From Nonomuraea harbinensis (GTDB lineage: Bacteria > Actinomycetota > Actinomycetes > Streptosporangiales > Streptosporangiaceae): DNA of 64,000 nt. The stretch is from assembly GCF_019396385.1 (NCBI RefSeq), contig NZ_JAHKRN010000030.1, positions 9,735-73,734 of the forward strand, in the 5' to 3' direction. Of this stretch, positions 1-9,315 are shown in pieces. The first letter of the stretch is position 1. Each line of letters begins with the position of its first letter. The notes beneath the pieces were generated by a model. That model had not been told where the DNA came from. It saw nothing but the letters and a program-made list of their open reading frames with translations, and searched no databases. A program made the position numbers and the translations under genes.

Positions 1-276
1 TGCTGGCGGTGGCGCGCCGATCCTGGTGTCCGGTCGGGTGGTCCGGTGCTGGCGGTGGCGCGCCGATCCTGGTGTCCGGTCGGGTGGTCCGGTGCTGGCG
101 GTGGCGCGCCGATCCTGGTGTCCGGTCGGGTGGTCCGGTGCTGGCGGTGGCGCGCCGATCCTGGTGTCCGGTCGGGTGATCCGGCGCTGGAAGTGGCGCG
201 CCGGCCCCGGCGTCCCGCCAGGAGGGCCCGCGCCGGAAACGGCGCGCCGATGTCGCGTAGCCGGTGGCGGGCGTCC
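1..276. repeat. 46-bp tandem repeat array, about six units, running off the left edge
   Basis: The 8-base palindrome GGCGCGCC recurs at 11, 57, 103, 149, 195 and 241, always exactly 46 bases apart. Units 1-4 (1-184) are nearly identical, differing by one base in unit 4; units 5 and 6 (185-276) are strongly diverged but keep the palindrome and its phase. Because 46 is not a multiple of 3 the array shifts frame at every unit, so the open frames across it are unlikely to be protein. The array probably continues upstream of base 1. Confidence 0.9.
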
Positions 277-743
277 GGCCGGGATCTCCCCGGTTCTCCG
301 CAGGCTCTCCGGGGTGACGGCGGGATGAGCGGGCCGCAGGCACGCCTCACGGCGTTCAGCCCCGGGGTTTCCCGAAGAGGTCGATGAGATGACCTCGGCG
401 TTGGCGAGAGGTCGCGCGGGTGATGCTGGAACACGAGGGATGCGGGAAGACGAACCGGGCCCCGGGAAGGTGGGGGGGAGGGGGCATCGGTGGCGCGCTG
501 AGTGGTGAGCGCCGGGGCCGATGGGTCGCCCGCGTGGAGGGCAAGGGCGGTCGTCAAGTCCAGATGACGCCCCGCATCATGATGTGCTCCCTTCGCAGTG
601 GCTTGTTCGCGGAAGCGAACCGTGTCCACATCTAGCCAACCACATAACCTCTGCGGTTTCTCTGGCAAAGCTATCGTTTCCCATCGCGCACCGCACACTC
701 CGCAACTATTGTGTTACACATCGTTAGTGGGAGGGGAGACCGC
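277..743. other. Non-coding stretch upstream of the diguanylate cyclase gene
   Basis: No convincing gene is seen. Open frames here (for example 420-635) have no recognisable domain or good ribosome site. The last 150 bases are less GC-rich than the surroundings, as expected for a promoter region. A perfect inverted repeat, GTTCGC-GGAA-GCGAAC, lies at 605-620 and could be an operator or short hairpin. A strong ribosome binding site, GGGAGGGGAG, at 729-738 belongs to the next gene. Confidence 0.5.
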
Positions 744-2027
744 ATGGCGGCGGCCAGTCACACCTCGATAAAGCGACGTGACGGTCTGTCCGCATTGGTC
801 TCCCGATGGCCATTTCTCGGCCAACGCCGAGCCTTGGTCGCCTACATCAGCGTGATCGTCGTCGCCGACCTGGCCGCGATCGCCGCCACGGCTCTCACCA
901 CCCCCTTCCACTGGCGCAGCCTGATGGTCTTCGCGGCGCTGATGGGCTGTGGCGCGGTCTGCATCGAGGCCACCAGACGGCTCGGCATGCCGGCAGGGGT
1001 GTCGCGTGACCTGCTGTCGGCCTGGTGGCTGCCCGTCGCGCTGCTGCTGCCGCCGGTGTACGCGCTGCTCGCGCCGATCGTGCTGCAGACGCTGCTGCAG
1101 TTGCGGGTCCGGGCGGCGGTGCTGCACCGGCGGGTGTTCAGCGCGGCCGCGATCGGCCTGGCCGGGTGCGCGGCGTCCCTGCTGTTCCACGGGCTGGCCC
1201 CGGAAGCCTGGCCGCTCTCGGGGAGCGACAGCGCCACCATCATGCTGGCGATCCTGGCCGCCGTGGTGTTCGCGCTCATCAACACCGCCCTGATCGCGAT
1301 CGCCGCCCACACCGCCAACCCCGACCTCGGCTGGCGTGCGGTGCTCTGGGACCGGGAGAGCTTCACGCTGGACGTGGTGGAGCTGTGCCTCGGCGTCACG
1401 GTGACCGTCGGGTGCGGCCTGCACCCCATCCTGCTGCTGCTCGCCCTCCCCCCGGTCGTGCTGCTCCAGCGCAGCCTCCTGCACGCCCAGCTGCAGGCGG
1501 CGGCCCGCACCGACGCGAAGACCGGCCTGCTCAACGCCGCCGCCTGGCAGCGGGAGGCCGACACCGAGATCGTCCGCGCGCGCCGTACGGGAGAGACGCT
1601 CGCGCTCCTGATCATCGACATCGACCACTTCAAACGGGTCAACGACGCCCACGGGCATCTGGCCGGAGACCTGGTGCTGGTCAACGTGGCGGACGTGCTC
1701 CGGGGCCAGTTGCGCGACTACGACCTGGTGGGGCGCTTCGGCGGCGAGGAGTTCGTCGTGCTGCTGCCGGGGGCCGACCTGCACGAGGCCCGCCGGGTCG
1801 CCGAGCGCCTGCGTGCCCGGATCGGCCGCATGTCCGTCCCCGCCGACGAGGCGGTCATCTCGGTCACGGTCTCGGCGGGCGTCGCCCTGATGTCCGAGCA
1901 CGGCGACGACCTCATCGAGCTCCTGGCGGCCGCCGACCTGGCCCTCTACCGGGCCAAGGAGCTGGGCAGAAACCGCGTCTGCGTCCCCGCCGTCCCGCCC
2001 CGTCTCCAGGGCGACCCGGCCGGCTGA
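744..2027 (+). CDS. Membrane-bound diguanylate cyclase (GGDEF domain)
   Basis: A 427-aa protein that should make cyclic di-GMP from two GTP at the inner face of the membrane. The first ~250 residues are several hydrophobic helices, a sensor region I cannot assign to a named family. The C-terminal ~165 residues are a GGDEF domain with an intact active-site loop GGEEF at residues 333-337 and an RxxD product-inhibition site (R324-D327) five residues before it. No EAL or HD-GYP domain is attached. The ATG at 744 is chosen over an upstream GTG at 711 because GGGAGGGGAG sits five bases before it. It appears monocistronic. Confidence 0.93.
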   Translation: MAAASHTSIKRRDGLSALVSRWPFLGQRRALVAYISVIVVADLAAIAATALTTPFHWRSLMVFAALMGCGAVCIEATRRLGMPAGVSRDLLSAWWLPVALLLPPVYALLAPIVLQTLLQLRVRAAVLHRRVFSAAAIGLAGCAASLLFHGLAPEAWPLSGSDSATIMLAILAAVVFALINTALIAIAAHTANPDLGWRAVLWDRESFTLDVVELCLGVTVTVGCGLHPILLLLALPPVVLLQRSLLHAQLQAAARTDAKTGLLNAAAWQREADTEIVRARRTGETLALLIIDIDHFKRVNDAHGHLAGDLVLVNVADVLRGQLRDYDLVGRFGGEEFVVLLPGADLHEARRVAERLRARIGRMSVPADEAVISVTVSAGVALMSEHGDDLIELLAAADLALYRAKELGRNRVCVPAVPPRLQGDPAG

Positions 2028-2113
2028 CCTCGCGGCCCCCCGGCAGGCCCGGCCAGGAAGGCCCTTCGCCGTCGCGTTCGGAAGCTCGGGCGGGAGCCCC
2101 TAAGCTAGATACC

Positions 2114-3778
<1,665 letters not shown>

Positions 3779-3796
3779 TCGCGTGGTTCCACCCCG

Positions 3797-3829
3797 GATC
3801 CCGCACGGAGACCGTCTCCGTGCGGGATC
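3797..3829 (+). terminator. Hairpin terminator after ettA
   Basis: A perfect 15-bp stem, GATCCCGCACGGAGA with its complement, and a 3-base loop begin 18 bases after the ettA stop. Only a weak T-run (GTTT) follows, which is common for terminators in high-GC actinomycetes. Confidence 0.75.
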
Positions 3830-3856
3830 TCGCGTTTCCGGGGTGTACGAGGGATG

Positions 3857-3875
3857 TCTAGAATCAGATTCTAGA
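3857..3875. promoter_or_regulatory. CTAG-type operator, site 1 (VOC gene promoter)
   Basis: TCTAGAATCAGATTCTAGA: a perfect palindrome of two 9-bp arms around one base. It is the best copy of a 19-bp motif found in all promoters of the neighbouring acyl-CoA cluster. It lies 23 bases before the VOC gene start, where a bound repressor would block the promoter. The TetR protein encoded at 7295 is the likely ligand (inference). Confidence 0.75.
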
Positions 3876-3898
3876 TTCGCTGAGGGGAAGGAGTCCGG

Positions 3899-4408
3899 GT
3901 GGAGCTCGAACTGGACGGCGTCGAGGTGGCCTTCGACCACACGGCCGTGGCCGCGCCGCGCATCAGGGACCTGCTGCCGATCTACCGCGACCTGCTCGGT
4001 GGGCGGCACCTCGGGGGCGGGGGCGACAACCGGCAGGCCGGATACCGGACCCTGCAGCTCACCTACACCAACGGGAGCAAGGTCGAACTGATGGAGCCGC
4101 TGCCCGGTTCGACGTTCTTCGACAGCTTCTTCGAGCTGACCCGGGGCAGGGGCGGCGTGCACCATCTCAACTTCCACGTGAGCGACATCGACGCGGCCGT
4201 GGCCGAGCTGAGGGGGAAGGGCTACCGCCTGCACGGGCTGAACCTGTCGGATCCCCGCTGGCGGGAGGTGTTCCTGCACCCGAAGGAGGCGCACGGGGTG
4301 CTGATCCAGCTCGCCCAGGTGGGTCCGCGCCCGGACGGGCCGAGGGCGACGCTGGAGGAGGTGCTGGCGGGCGAGGGCAGGAACGGGAACGGGATCCCGA
4401 GCCCTTGA
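3899..4408 (+). CDS. VOC-superfamily protein (glyoxalase/methylmalonyl-CoA epimerase-like)
   Basis: A 169-aa protein with the paired beta-alpha-beta-beta-beta units of the vicinal oxygen chelate fold. The N-terminal half (FDHTAVAAPRI) and central half (GVHHLNFHVSDID) supply the His residues, and glutamates follow in VELMEP, that usually hold the metal. The pattern, including GGVHHLNFHV and the late LIQL segment, most resembles methylmalonyl-CoA epimerases or related acyl-CoA isomerases, but substrate cannot be read from sequence. GTG start at 3899 follows the purine-rich GAGGGGAAGGAG. A CTAG operator lies just upstream, placing it in the acyl-CoA catabolic regulon. Confidence 0.88.
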   Translation: MELELDGVEVAFDHTAVAAPRIRDLLPIYRDLLGGRHLGGGGDNRQAGYRTLQLTYTNGSKVELMEPLPGSTFFDSFFELTRGRGGVHHLNFHVSDIDAAVAELRGKGYRLHGLNLSDPRWREVFLHPKEAHGVLIQLAQVGPRPDGPRATLEEVLAGEGRNGNGIPSP

Positions 4409-4426
4409 GCAAACGCAGAAGAAAAA

Positions 4427-4445
4427 TCTAGAGTGGGGTTCTAAA
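4427..4445. promoter_or_regulatory. CTAG-type operator, site 2 (DUF35/thiolase promoter)
   Basis: TCTAGAGTGGGGTTCTAAA agrees with site 1 at 14 of 19 positions, with both outer half-sites kept. It lies 20 bases before the DUF35 gene start, in the gap after the VOC gene, so the second pair of genes seems to have its own regulated promoter. Confidence 0.65.
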
Positions 4446-4464
4446 ACCGAGAGGCGGGAGCCCC

Positions 4465-4866
4465 ATGAAGCCCGTACCACGCCCCACTCCCGACACCCAG
4501 CCCTTCTGGGACGGGACGGCGGCCGGAGAGCTCAGGATCCAGCGCTGCCTGGCCTGCGAGCGTCACTACTTCTATCCCCGGCCGAGCTGCCCCCGCTGCG
4601 GCTCCGGCTCCGTCGAGTGGGTGCGGGCCAGCGGCAGGGCCACGCTCTACTCGTACGTGATCAACCACCGGCCGGCGCCCGGGTTCGAGGGGCCGTACGC
4701 GATCGCGGTGGTGGAGCTGGAGGAGGGGGTGCGGATGATGACGAACCTGGTCGGCGTCGAGCCCGCGCCCGAGAACCTGGAGCTCGACATGCCGCTGCGG
4801 GTGACGTTCGAGGAACGTGGCGAGGTGCACGTGCCCCTCTTCAAGCCCGCGGGCGGTGGCCGGTGA
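4465..4866 (+). CDS. Zn-ribbon OB-fold protein (DUF35 family), acyl-CoA-binding partner
   Basis: A 133-aa protein of the DUF35 type: an N-terminal helix (FWDGTAAGEL), a rubredoxin-like zinc ribbon with C28, C31, C42 and C45, then an OB-fold (about residues 52-128). In characterised systems such proteins form complexes with thiolase-like enzymes and help bind the acyl-CoA, for example ChsH2 with the aldolase Ltp2 in steroid side-chain breakdown. Its stop overlaps the start of the thiolase-like gene by 4 bases (GTGA), so the two are translationally coupled and probably form one complex. Confidence 0.92.
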   Translation: MKPVPRPTPDTQPFWDGTAAGELRIQRCLACERHYFYPRPSCPRCGSGSVEWVRASGRATLYSYVINHRPAPGFEGPYAIAVVELEEGVRMMTNLVGVEPAPENLELDMPLRVTFEERGEVHVPLFKPAGGGR

Positions 4867-5993
4867 ACCCGGTGATCGCGGGCGCCGCCGAGACCGACGA
4901 GGTCGGCAGGCTGCCCGGCCACTCGACGATGGAGCTCCACCTGGAGGCCGCGCGCAACGCGCTGGCCGACGCGGGCATGACCAAGGACGACATCGACGGC
5001 ATCGCCACCGTCGGCACCCCCGGCCCCATCCAGGTCGCCCACGCGCTGGGCATCACCCCGTCCTGGCTCGACGGCACCGGGGTCGGCGGTTCGTCGTTCC
5101 TGTTCCACGTGCGCCACGCGGCCGCCGCCATCCGGGCGGGGCTCTGCCGTACGGTGCTGATCACGCATGGCGAGTCGGGCCGGTCCCGGATCGGGGCGCC
5201 GCGGTTCTCGACGGCGCCCGACTCGCTGATGGGCCAGTTCGAGATGCCGTACGGGGTGATGGGCCCGACGACCACGTTCACCCTGACGGCGCTGCGCTAC
5301 ATGAAGGAGTTCGGCCTCACCCACGAGCAGCTCGCCGAGGTCGCGGTGGCGCAGCGGCGCTGGGCGCACCTGAACCCGCGGGCGATGCACCGCGACCTGA
5401 TCACGGTGGACGACGTGCTGGCCTCGCGCATCGTCGCCTACCCGTTCCACCTGCTGGAGTGCTGCCTGGTGACCGACGGCGGCGGCGCGCTGGTCGTCAC
5501 CAGCGAGGACCTGGCCCGGCGGGACGACCCGGTCTACCTGCTGGGCTCGGGCGAGGCGATGGACTCGCCGATGATCTCGCAGATGGAGGACTTCACCACG
5601 GCCAAGGGGTTCCGCCTGTCGGGGGAGGCCGCGTTCGCCGAGGCGGGCATCTCGCACGACGACGTGGACCACCTGATGGTGTACGACGCCTTCGCGCACG
5701 TGCCGATCTACGGGCTGGAGGACCTGGGGTTCGTCAAGCGGGGCGAGGCCGGCGCGTTCATCGCCGAGGGCCACACCTCACCCGGCGGCCGGCTGCCCCT
5801 GAACACGAACGGCGGCGGCCTGTCGTACACGCATACCGGGATGTACGGGATGTTCGCCATCCAGGAGGCGGTGCGGCAGCTGCGCGGTGAGGCGGCCGCG
5901 CAGGTGCCGGGGGTGGAGGTGAGCGTCGTCCTGGGGAACGGCGGCATGTTCGCCTCGGCCGCCACGCTGGTGCTGTCGAACCGGCTGCCGTGA
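4863..5993 (+). CDS. Thiolase-fold protein lacking catalytic cysteines (Ltp/SCP-x-like, possible retro-aldolase)
   Basis: A 376-aa thiolase-superfamily protein. The nucleophile position in the segment GTGVGGSSFLFHVRHA (residues 71-86) has Ser, not Cys, and the C-terminal segment VVLGNGGMFASA lacks the second cysteine. The motif NTNGGGLSYTHTG keeps the His and adds a Tyr. Loss of both cysteines excludes classical thiolysis. Together with the coupled DUF35 partner it resembles Ltp2-type aldolases that cleave beta-hydroxyacyl-CoA thioesters, although the substrate is unknown. A bidirectional hairpin follows. GTG start at 4863 is set by the GTGA overlap. Confidence 0.9.
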   Translation: MNPVIAGAAETDEVGRLPGHSTMELHLEAARNALADAGMTKDDIDGIATVGTPGPIQVAHALGITPSWLDGTGVGGSSFLFHVRHAAAAIRAGLCRTVLITHGESGRSRIGAPRFSTAPDSLMGQFEMPYGVMGPTTTFTLTALRYMKEFGLTHEQLAEVAVAQRRWAHLNPRAMHRDLITVDDVLASRIVAYPFHLLECCLVTDGGGALVVTSEDLARRDDPVYLLGSGEAMDSPMISQMEDFTTAKGFRLSGEAAFAEAGISHDDVDHLMVYDAFAHVPIYGLEDLGFVKRGEAGAFIAEGHTSPGGRLPLNTNGGGLSYTHTGMYGMFAIQEAVRQLRGEAAAQVPGVEVSVVLGNGGMFASAATLVLSNRLP

Positions 5994-6031
5994 GGCTCAG
6001 GAAGCGGTGGTCCGCCGCCGCTTCCTGAGCC
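5994..6031. terminator. Bidirectional hairpin terminator between convergent genes
   Basis: A perfect 14-bp stem (GGCTCAGGAAGCGG at 5994-6007, complement at 6018-6031) with a 10-base loop sits between the thiolase-like stop and the acyl-CoA dehydrogenase stop. It can end transcription from either side. Confidence 0.75.
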
Positions 6032-6035
6032 GGGG

Positions 6036-7190
6036 TCATTCCCCGATCGTGCCGAGCCGGGCGTGGCCCTTGATCAGGTTGCGCGCGATCGTGCGGCGCT
6101 GGATCTCGTCGGTGCCCTCGAAGATCCGCAGCAGCCGCAGCTCGCGGTACCACCGCTCGATCGGCAGCTCCTTGGTGTAGCCCATGCCGCCGTGGATCTG
6201 CAGCACCCGGTCGACCACCTGGTTCGCCATGACCGCGCCGTTGAGCTTGGCGATCGAGGAGGCGTGCCGGGCGTCCATGCCCTGCTGGACGCGCCAGGCC
6301 GCGTAGAGCGTCAGCCACTTGGCCGCCTCGATCTCCACCTGCGAGTCGGCGATCATCCACTGGATCGCCTGGTATCCGGCGATCGCCTGGCCCATGGACT
6401 TGCGGATCTTCGCGTACTCGACGGCCATGCCCAGCATCCGCTCGGCCGAGCCGATGGCCCTGGCCGGGATCATGTAACGGCCCTGGCCGATCCACTGCAT
6501 GGCCAGCTCGAAGCCCTTGCCCAGCTCGCCCAGGATGTTCTCCTCCGGCACCCGGACGTCCTGGAACACCAGCGACGCGGGCCCCCACTCGCCCATCGTG
6601 GGGATCGGCTCGGACGTCCAGCCCATGTCGCGGTCGACGAGGAAGCAGGTGACCCCGTACGGCTCGGCGACGGCGAACACCATGACGAAGTCGGCCTCGC
6701 TGCCGCCGGTGATGAACGTCTTCTCGCCGTTGATGACCCACTCGGCGCCGTCGCGTACGGCCCTGGCGCTGATGTTGCGGGCGTCGGAGCCCGCGCCCGG
6801 CTCGGTGATGGCGAAGCAGGAGCGGCGCTCGCCCTCGATGGTGGGGATCAGGTAGCGGCGCTTCTGCTCGTCGGTGCCGGCGTACAGGATGTTGTCGGCG
6901 CTGCCGCCGAAGGTGAACGGCACGAACGTGCGGCCCACCTCCATGGCGATGATCGCCGACATGATGGGGCCGAGCGCGGCGCCGCCGTACTCCTCGGGGG
7001 TGTTGATGCCCCACAGGCCGGTCTTGCGCGCCTTGTCCCGCAGCTCCTGGTTGACGCCGGGGTCGAGCGCGGGGCGGCCGGCGCGCTCGTTGCGCAGCAC
7101 GTCCGGCTCCAGCGGCATGATCTCCTTCTCCACGAAGGCCCGGACGGTGTCCCTGATCTGCCGTTCCTCGGTGCTGAGCGAGAAGTCCAC
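6036..7190 (-). CDS. Acyl-CoA dehydrogenase
   Basis: A 384-aa FAD enzyme that introduces the alpha-beta double bond into an acyl-CoA. It has the N-terminal helical domain, the middle beta domain with CFAITEPGAGSD, and the C-terminal domain with VLQIHGGMGYTKELPIERWYRELR and RIFEGTDEIQRR. The Glu in FEGT is at the catalytic-base position of most short- and medium-chain enzymes. Length is typical. It lies convergent to the thiolase-like gene and divergent from the TetR gene, with two CTAG motifs in the shared promoter, so it should provide the oxidation step of the same pathway. Confidence 0.95.
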   Translation of the reverse strand: MDFSLSTEERQIRDTVRAFVEKEIMPLEPDVLRNERAGRPALDPGVNQELRDKARKTGLWGINTPEEYGGAALGPIMSAIIAMEVGRTFVPFTFGGSADNILYAGTDEQKRRYLIPTIEGERRSCFAITEPGAGSDARNISARAVRDGAEWVINGEKTFITGGSEADFVMVFAVAEPYGVTCFLVDRDMGWTSEPIPTMGEWGPASLVFQDVRVPEENILGELGKGFELAMQWIGQGRYMIPARAIGSAERMLGMAVEYAKIRKSMGQAIAGYQAIQWMIADSQVEIEAAKWLTLYAAWRVQQGMDARHASSIAKLNGAVMANQVVDRVLQIHGGMGYTKELPIERWYRELRLLRIFEGTDEIQRRTIARNLIKGHARLGTIGE

Positions 7191-7203
7191 GGCCGCCTCA
7201 CTT

Positions 7204-7222
7204 TCTGGAACAAACCTCTAGG
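7204..7222. promoter_or_regulatory. CTAG-type operator, weak site 3 (acyl-CoA dehydrogenase promoter)
   Basis: TCTGGAACAAACCTCTAGG matches the 19-bp motif at about 12 positions, mainly in the outer arms. It lies 14 bases upstream of the acyl-CoA dehydrogenase start. This is the least conserved copy. Confidence 0.4.
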
Positions 7223-7251
7223 AAAAGGTTCGGCTCTCGTGCGGCAGGCTG

Positions 7252-7270
7252 TCAAGAATATGATTCTAGA
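7252..7270. promoter_or_regulatory. CTAG-type operator, site 4 (TetR promoter, probably autoregulatory)
   Basis: TCAAGAATATGATTCTAGA matches site 1 at 16 of 19 positions. It is 24 bases before the TetR start, in the divergent promoter shared with the acyl-CoA dehydrogenase gene. A good site this close to the regulator's own start suggests autoregulation. Confidence 0.7.
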
Positions 7271-7294
7271 ATTTCTCGCCTCTAAGATGTTCGC

Positions 7295-7897
7295 ATGGCA
7301 CGCAAGACCTCGTGGGAATGGAGCCGTACGGCGCAGACCCGCAAGAGCATGCTCCAGGCGGCGCGGGAGGTGTTCGGCGAGCACGGCTTCGCCGAGGCCG
7401 GAGTCTCCGAGGTCGTCGCCCGCGCCGGCTCCAGCGTCGGCAGCCTCTACCACCACTTCGGCGGCAAGACCGAGTTGTTCCTCGCCCTCTACGAGGACCA
7501 TCAGGCGGCCCACGAGCAGGCCGCGGGCGCCAGCGTGGCGCGGGCCAAGCAGGAGGGCGTCACCGACCCGGTCGAGCTGCTCATCGCCGGCGCCCGCGCC
7601 TACCTCGACGGCGCGTGGGAGCGGCGCGACCTGGTCCGGCTGTTCATCGACGGCGACGGGCCGCCCGGCTTCGAGCTGATCCGCCGCACGCGCAACCGCG
7701 AGTGGGTACGGCAGAACGCCGTGCTGCTCGGCTCCGGCGGCGACCCGCTCGACCGGTTCACCGTGACGGTGCTGACCAGCATCATCGGCGAGGCCGCCCG
7801 GGAGGTGGCCACCAGCGACTCCGAGGAGGACGCGCGCGAGGTGGCCGAGGCGGCGATGACGCTGATCCGCCGCCTCGACCCGCTCAGGATCCGCTAG
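7295..7897 (+). CDS. TetR-family repressor, candidate regulator of the acyl-CoA cluster
   Basis: A 200-aa TetR-type protein. The N-terminal helix-turn-helix is clear (AREVFGEHGFAEAGVSEVVARAGSSVGSLYHHFGGKTELF, residues ~20-60); the rest is a helical ligand-binding domain whose effector cannot be read but is plausibly an acyl-CoA pathway intermediate. It sits in the middle of the cluster with a CTAG palindrome before its own start and others before the VOC, DUF35, dehydrogenase, SDR and thioesterase genes. Its 3' end overlaps the convergent SDR gene by 14 bases. Confidence 0.93.
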   Translation: MARKTSWEWSRTAQTRKSMLQAAREVFGEHGFAEAGVSEVVARAGSSVGSLYHHFGGKTELFLALYEDHQAAHEQAAGASVARAKQEGVTDPVELLIAGARAYLDGAWERRDLVRLFIDGDGPPGFELIRRTRNREWVRQNAVLLGSGGDPLDRFTVTVLTSIIGEAAREVATSDSEEDAREVAEAAMTLIRRLDPLRIR

Positions 7898-8789
7898 CCT
7901 CCCGGCCGGGGATCTTCCCGTTGGTCAGCGCGTTCGGCGCGGCCTTGTCCACCAGCGCCGGGATCACCGCGCCCAGCTCCGCCGGGTCCCAGCGGGAGCC
8001 CTTGTCCACCTCCGGGCCCGCGTGCCAGCCCTCGGCCACGCTGATCCGCCCGGCCCGCACGTTGAACACCCGGCCGGTGACGCCGCGCGACTCGGCGCTG
8101 CCCAGCCAGACCACGAGCGGCGCCACGTCGTCGGGGTCCGCGTCGGCGTCGCCCGGGATGATCCCGTCGGTCATCCGGGTCAGCGCGGTCGGCGCGATGG
8201 CGTTGACCGTGACGCCGTAGCGCTCCAGCTCCCTGGCGGCGATCACGGTCAGGCCCGCGATGCCCGCCTTGGCCGCGCCGTAGTTGCCCTGGCCGGGGTT
8301 GCCGTAGATGCCGGAGGACGAGGTGGTGTTGATGATCCGGGCGTCGACGGGCCGACCGGCCTTGGCCTGCTCGCGCCAGTAGGCGGCGGCGTGGCGCAGC
8401 GGGGCGAACGTGCCGCCCAGGTGCACCCGGACCACCGCGTCCCACTCCTCGGCGCTCATGTTGAACAGCATCCGGTCGCGCAGGATCCCGGCGTTGTTGA
8501 CCAGCACGTGCAGGTCGCCGAAGCGCTCGACGGCGGCCTCGACCAGCCGCCTGGCGCCGTCGAAGTCGGCGACGTCCTCGCCGTTGACGATCGCCTCCCC
8601 GCCCATGGCCTCGATCTCCGCGACGACCTCCGCCGCCGCCCCGGACGAGCCGGTGCCGTCCACCTCGGCGCCCAGGTCGTTCACCACCACCTTGGCGCCC
8701 TGCCGGGCGAACTCCAGCGCGTGCCCCCGGCCGATGCCCCTGGCCGCGCCCGTGACGATCACCACGCGGCCCTCGGCGATCCCGCTCAT
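7884..8789 (-). CDS. Short-chain dehydrogenase/reductase (3-hydroxyacyl-CoA or hydroxysteroid dehydrogenase-like)
   Basis: A 301-aa classical SDR of the Rossmann fold. The cofactor loop TGAARGIGRGHA with an Asp-containing segment after it (VVNDLGAEVDGTG), the NNAG motif and the catalytic Tyr/Lys in GNYGAAKAG are all present. The long insertion after the second strand (VDGTGSSGAAAEV) is typical of the peroxisomal multifunctional enzyme type and hsd4A-like enzymes that oxidise 3-hydroxyacyl-CoA. With the acyl-CoA dehydrogenase and thiolase-like gene it completes a beta-oxidation-like set. It shares a CTAG-bearing divergent promoter with the thioesterase gene. Confidence 0.92.
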   Translation of the reverse strand: MSGIAEGRVVIVTGAARGIGRGHALEFARQGAKVVVNDLGAEVDGTGSSGAAAEVVAEIEAMGGEAIVNGEDVADFDGARRLVEAAVERFGDLHVLVNNAGILRDRMLFNMSAEEWDAVVRVHLGGTFAPLRHAAAYWREQAKAGRPVDARIINTTSSSGIYGNPGQGNYGAAKAGIAGLTVIAARELERYGVTVNAIAPTALTRMTDGIIPGDADADPDDVAPLVVWLGSAESRGVTGRVFNVRAGRISVAEGWHAGPEVDKGSRWDPAELGAVIPALVDKAAPNALTNGKIPGREASGS

Positions 8790-8831
8790 CTCGACACCTC
8801 GATCCCTCGGCTGACTGATGCGAACAAAATT

Positions 8832-8850
8832 CTAGTAAGCAAATCTAGAA
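8832..8850. promoter_or_regulatory. CTAG-type operator, site 5 (SDR/thioesterase divergent promoter)
   Basis: TCTAGTAAGCAAATCTAGA keeps both outer half-sites of the 19-bp motif at the same spacing (13 of 19 matches). It lies 42 bases from the SDR start and 48 from the thioesterase start, so one site could control both directions. Confidence 0.6.
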
Positions 8851-8898
8851 ATGGTAGGCCCTGTCGGGGTCTTGACGGCGAACCGGTACCGTTGCCTC

Positions 8899-9315
8899 GT
8901 GGTTGAACACTCCCTGGCGCAACGGCACGTCTTCCTCCGAATGGTGCGATTCGCGGACATCGACTCGCAAGGACATGTGAACAACGTCCGCTTCTTCGAC
9001 TACCTTGAGGACGCCCGCTGGGGAATGCTCCACGTCGACCCGTACAAGGCGGGCGAACCCCCCTTCAAGGGCCTGGTCGTGACCCGCCACGAGATCGACT
9101 ACCTGCGGCCCCTCGGCCTCCGCGCGGAGCCGGTCCGGGTCGAGTCGTGGGTGACCGAGATCAGCCCGGTGCGCTTCACGCTGAAGTACGAGATCCTCGA
9201 CGACGACGAGCTGTACGTCACGGCCACCTCCAAACTGGTGGCCTACGACGCCGAACGGGCGGCACCGCGCCGGCTCACCGAGGACGAGATGGCGTACCTC
9301 AAACGCTTCGCGTGA
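8899..9315 (+). CDS. Acyl-CoA thioesterase (4HBT hotdog family)
   Basis: A 138-aa single-hotdog protein. The signature RFADIDSQGHVNNVRFFDYLEDAR carries the Asp and the helix-start residues that polarise the thioester in 4-hydroxybenzoyl-CoA-type thioesterases. It should release free acid from an acyl-CoA. The GTG at 8899 is preferred; an ATG at 8851 would add 16 residues and would start directly at the edge of the CTAG operator, and the ATG at 8941 would cut into the domain. The stop overlaps the MFS gene start by 4 bases. Confidence 0.88.
   Translation: MVEHSLAQRHVFLRMVRFADIDSQGHVNNVRFFDYLEDARWGMLHVDPYKAGEPPFKGLVVTRHEIDYLRPLGLRAEPVRVESWVTEISPVRFTLKYEILDDDELYVTATSKLVAYDAERAAPRRLTEDEMAYLKRFA

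Noticed and set aside
1-276. CRISPR array
   Set aside because: Units are contiguous with no unique spacers.
1-387. Two open frames across the 46-bp repeat
   Set aside because: Period 46 is not divisible by three, so the peptide changes frame at every unit; no ribosome site and no domain.
420-635. 71-codon open frame upstream of the diguanylate cyclase
   Set aside because: No ribosome site, no domain, Gly/Arg-rich as in random GC-rich sequence.
3857-3875. KstR-type cholesterol operator
   Set aside because: As I recall it, the KstR motif has AAC-GTT at its core; this motif has AATC-GATT and different spacing, so orthology is not supported although the pathway may be similar.
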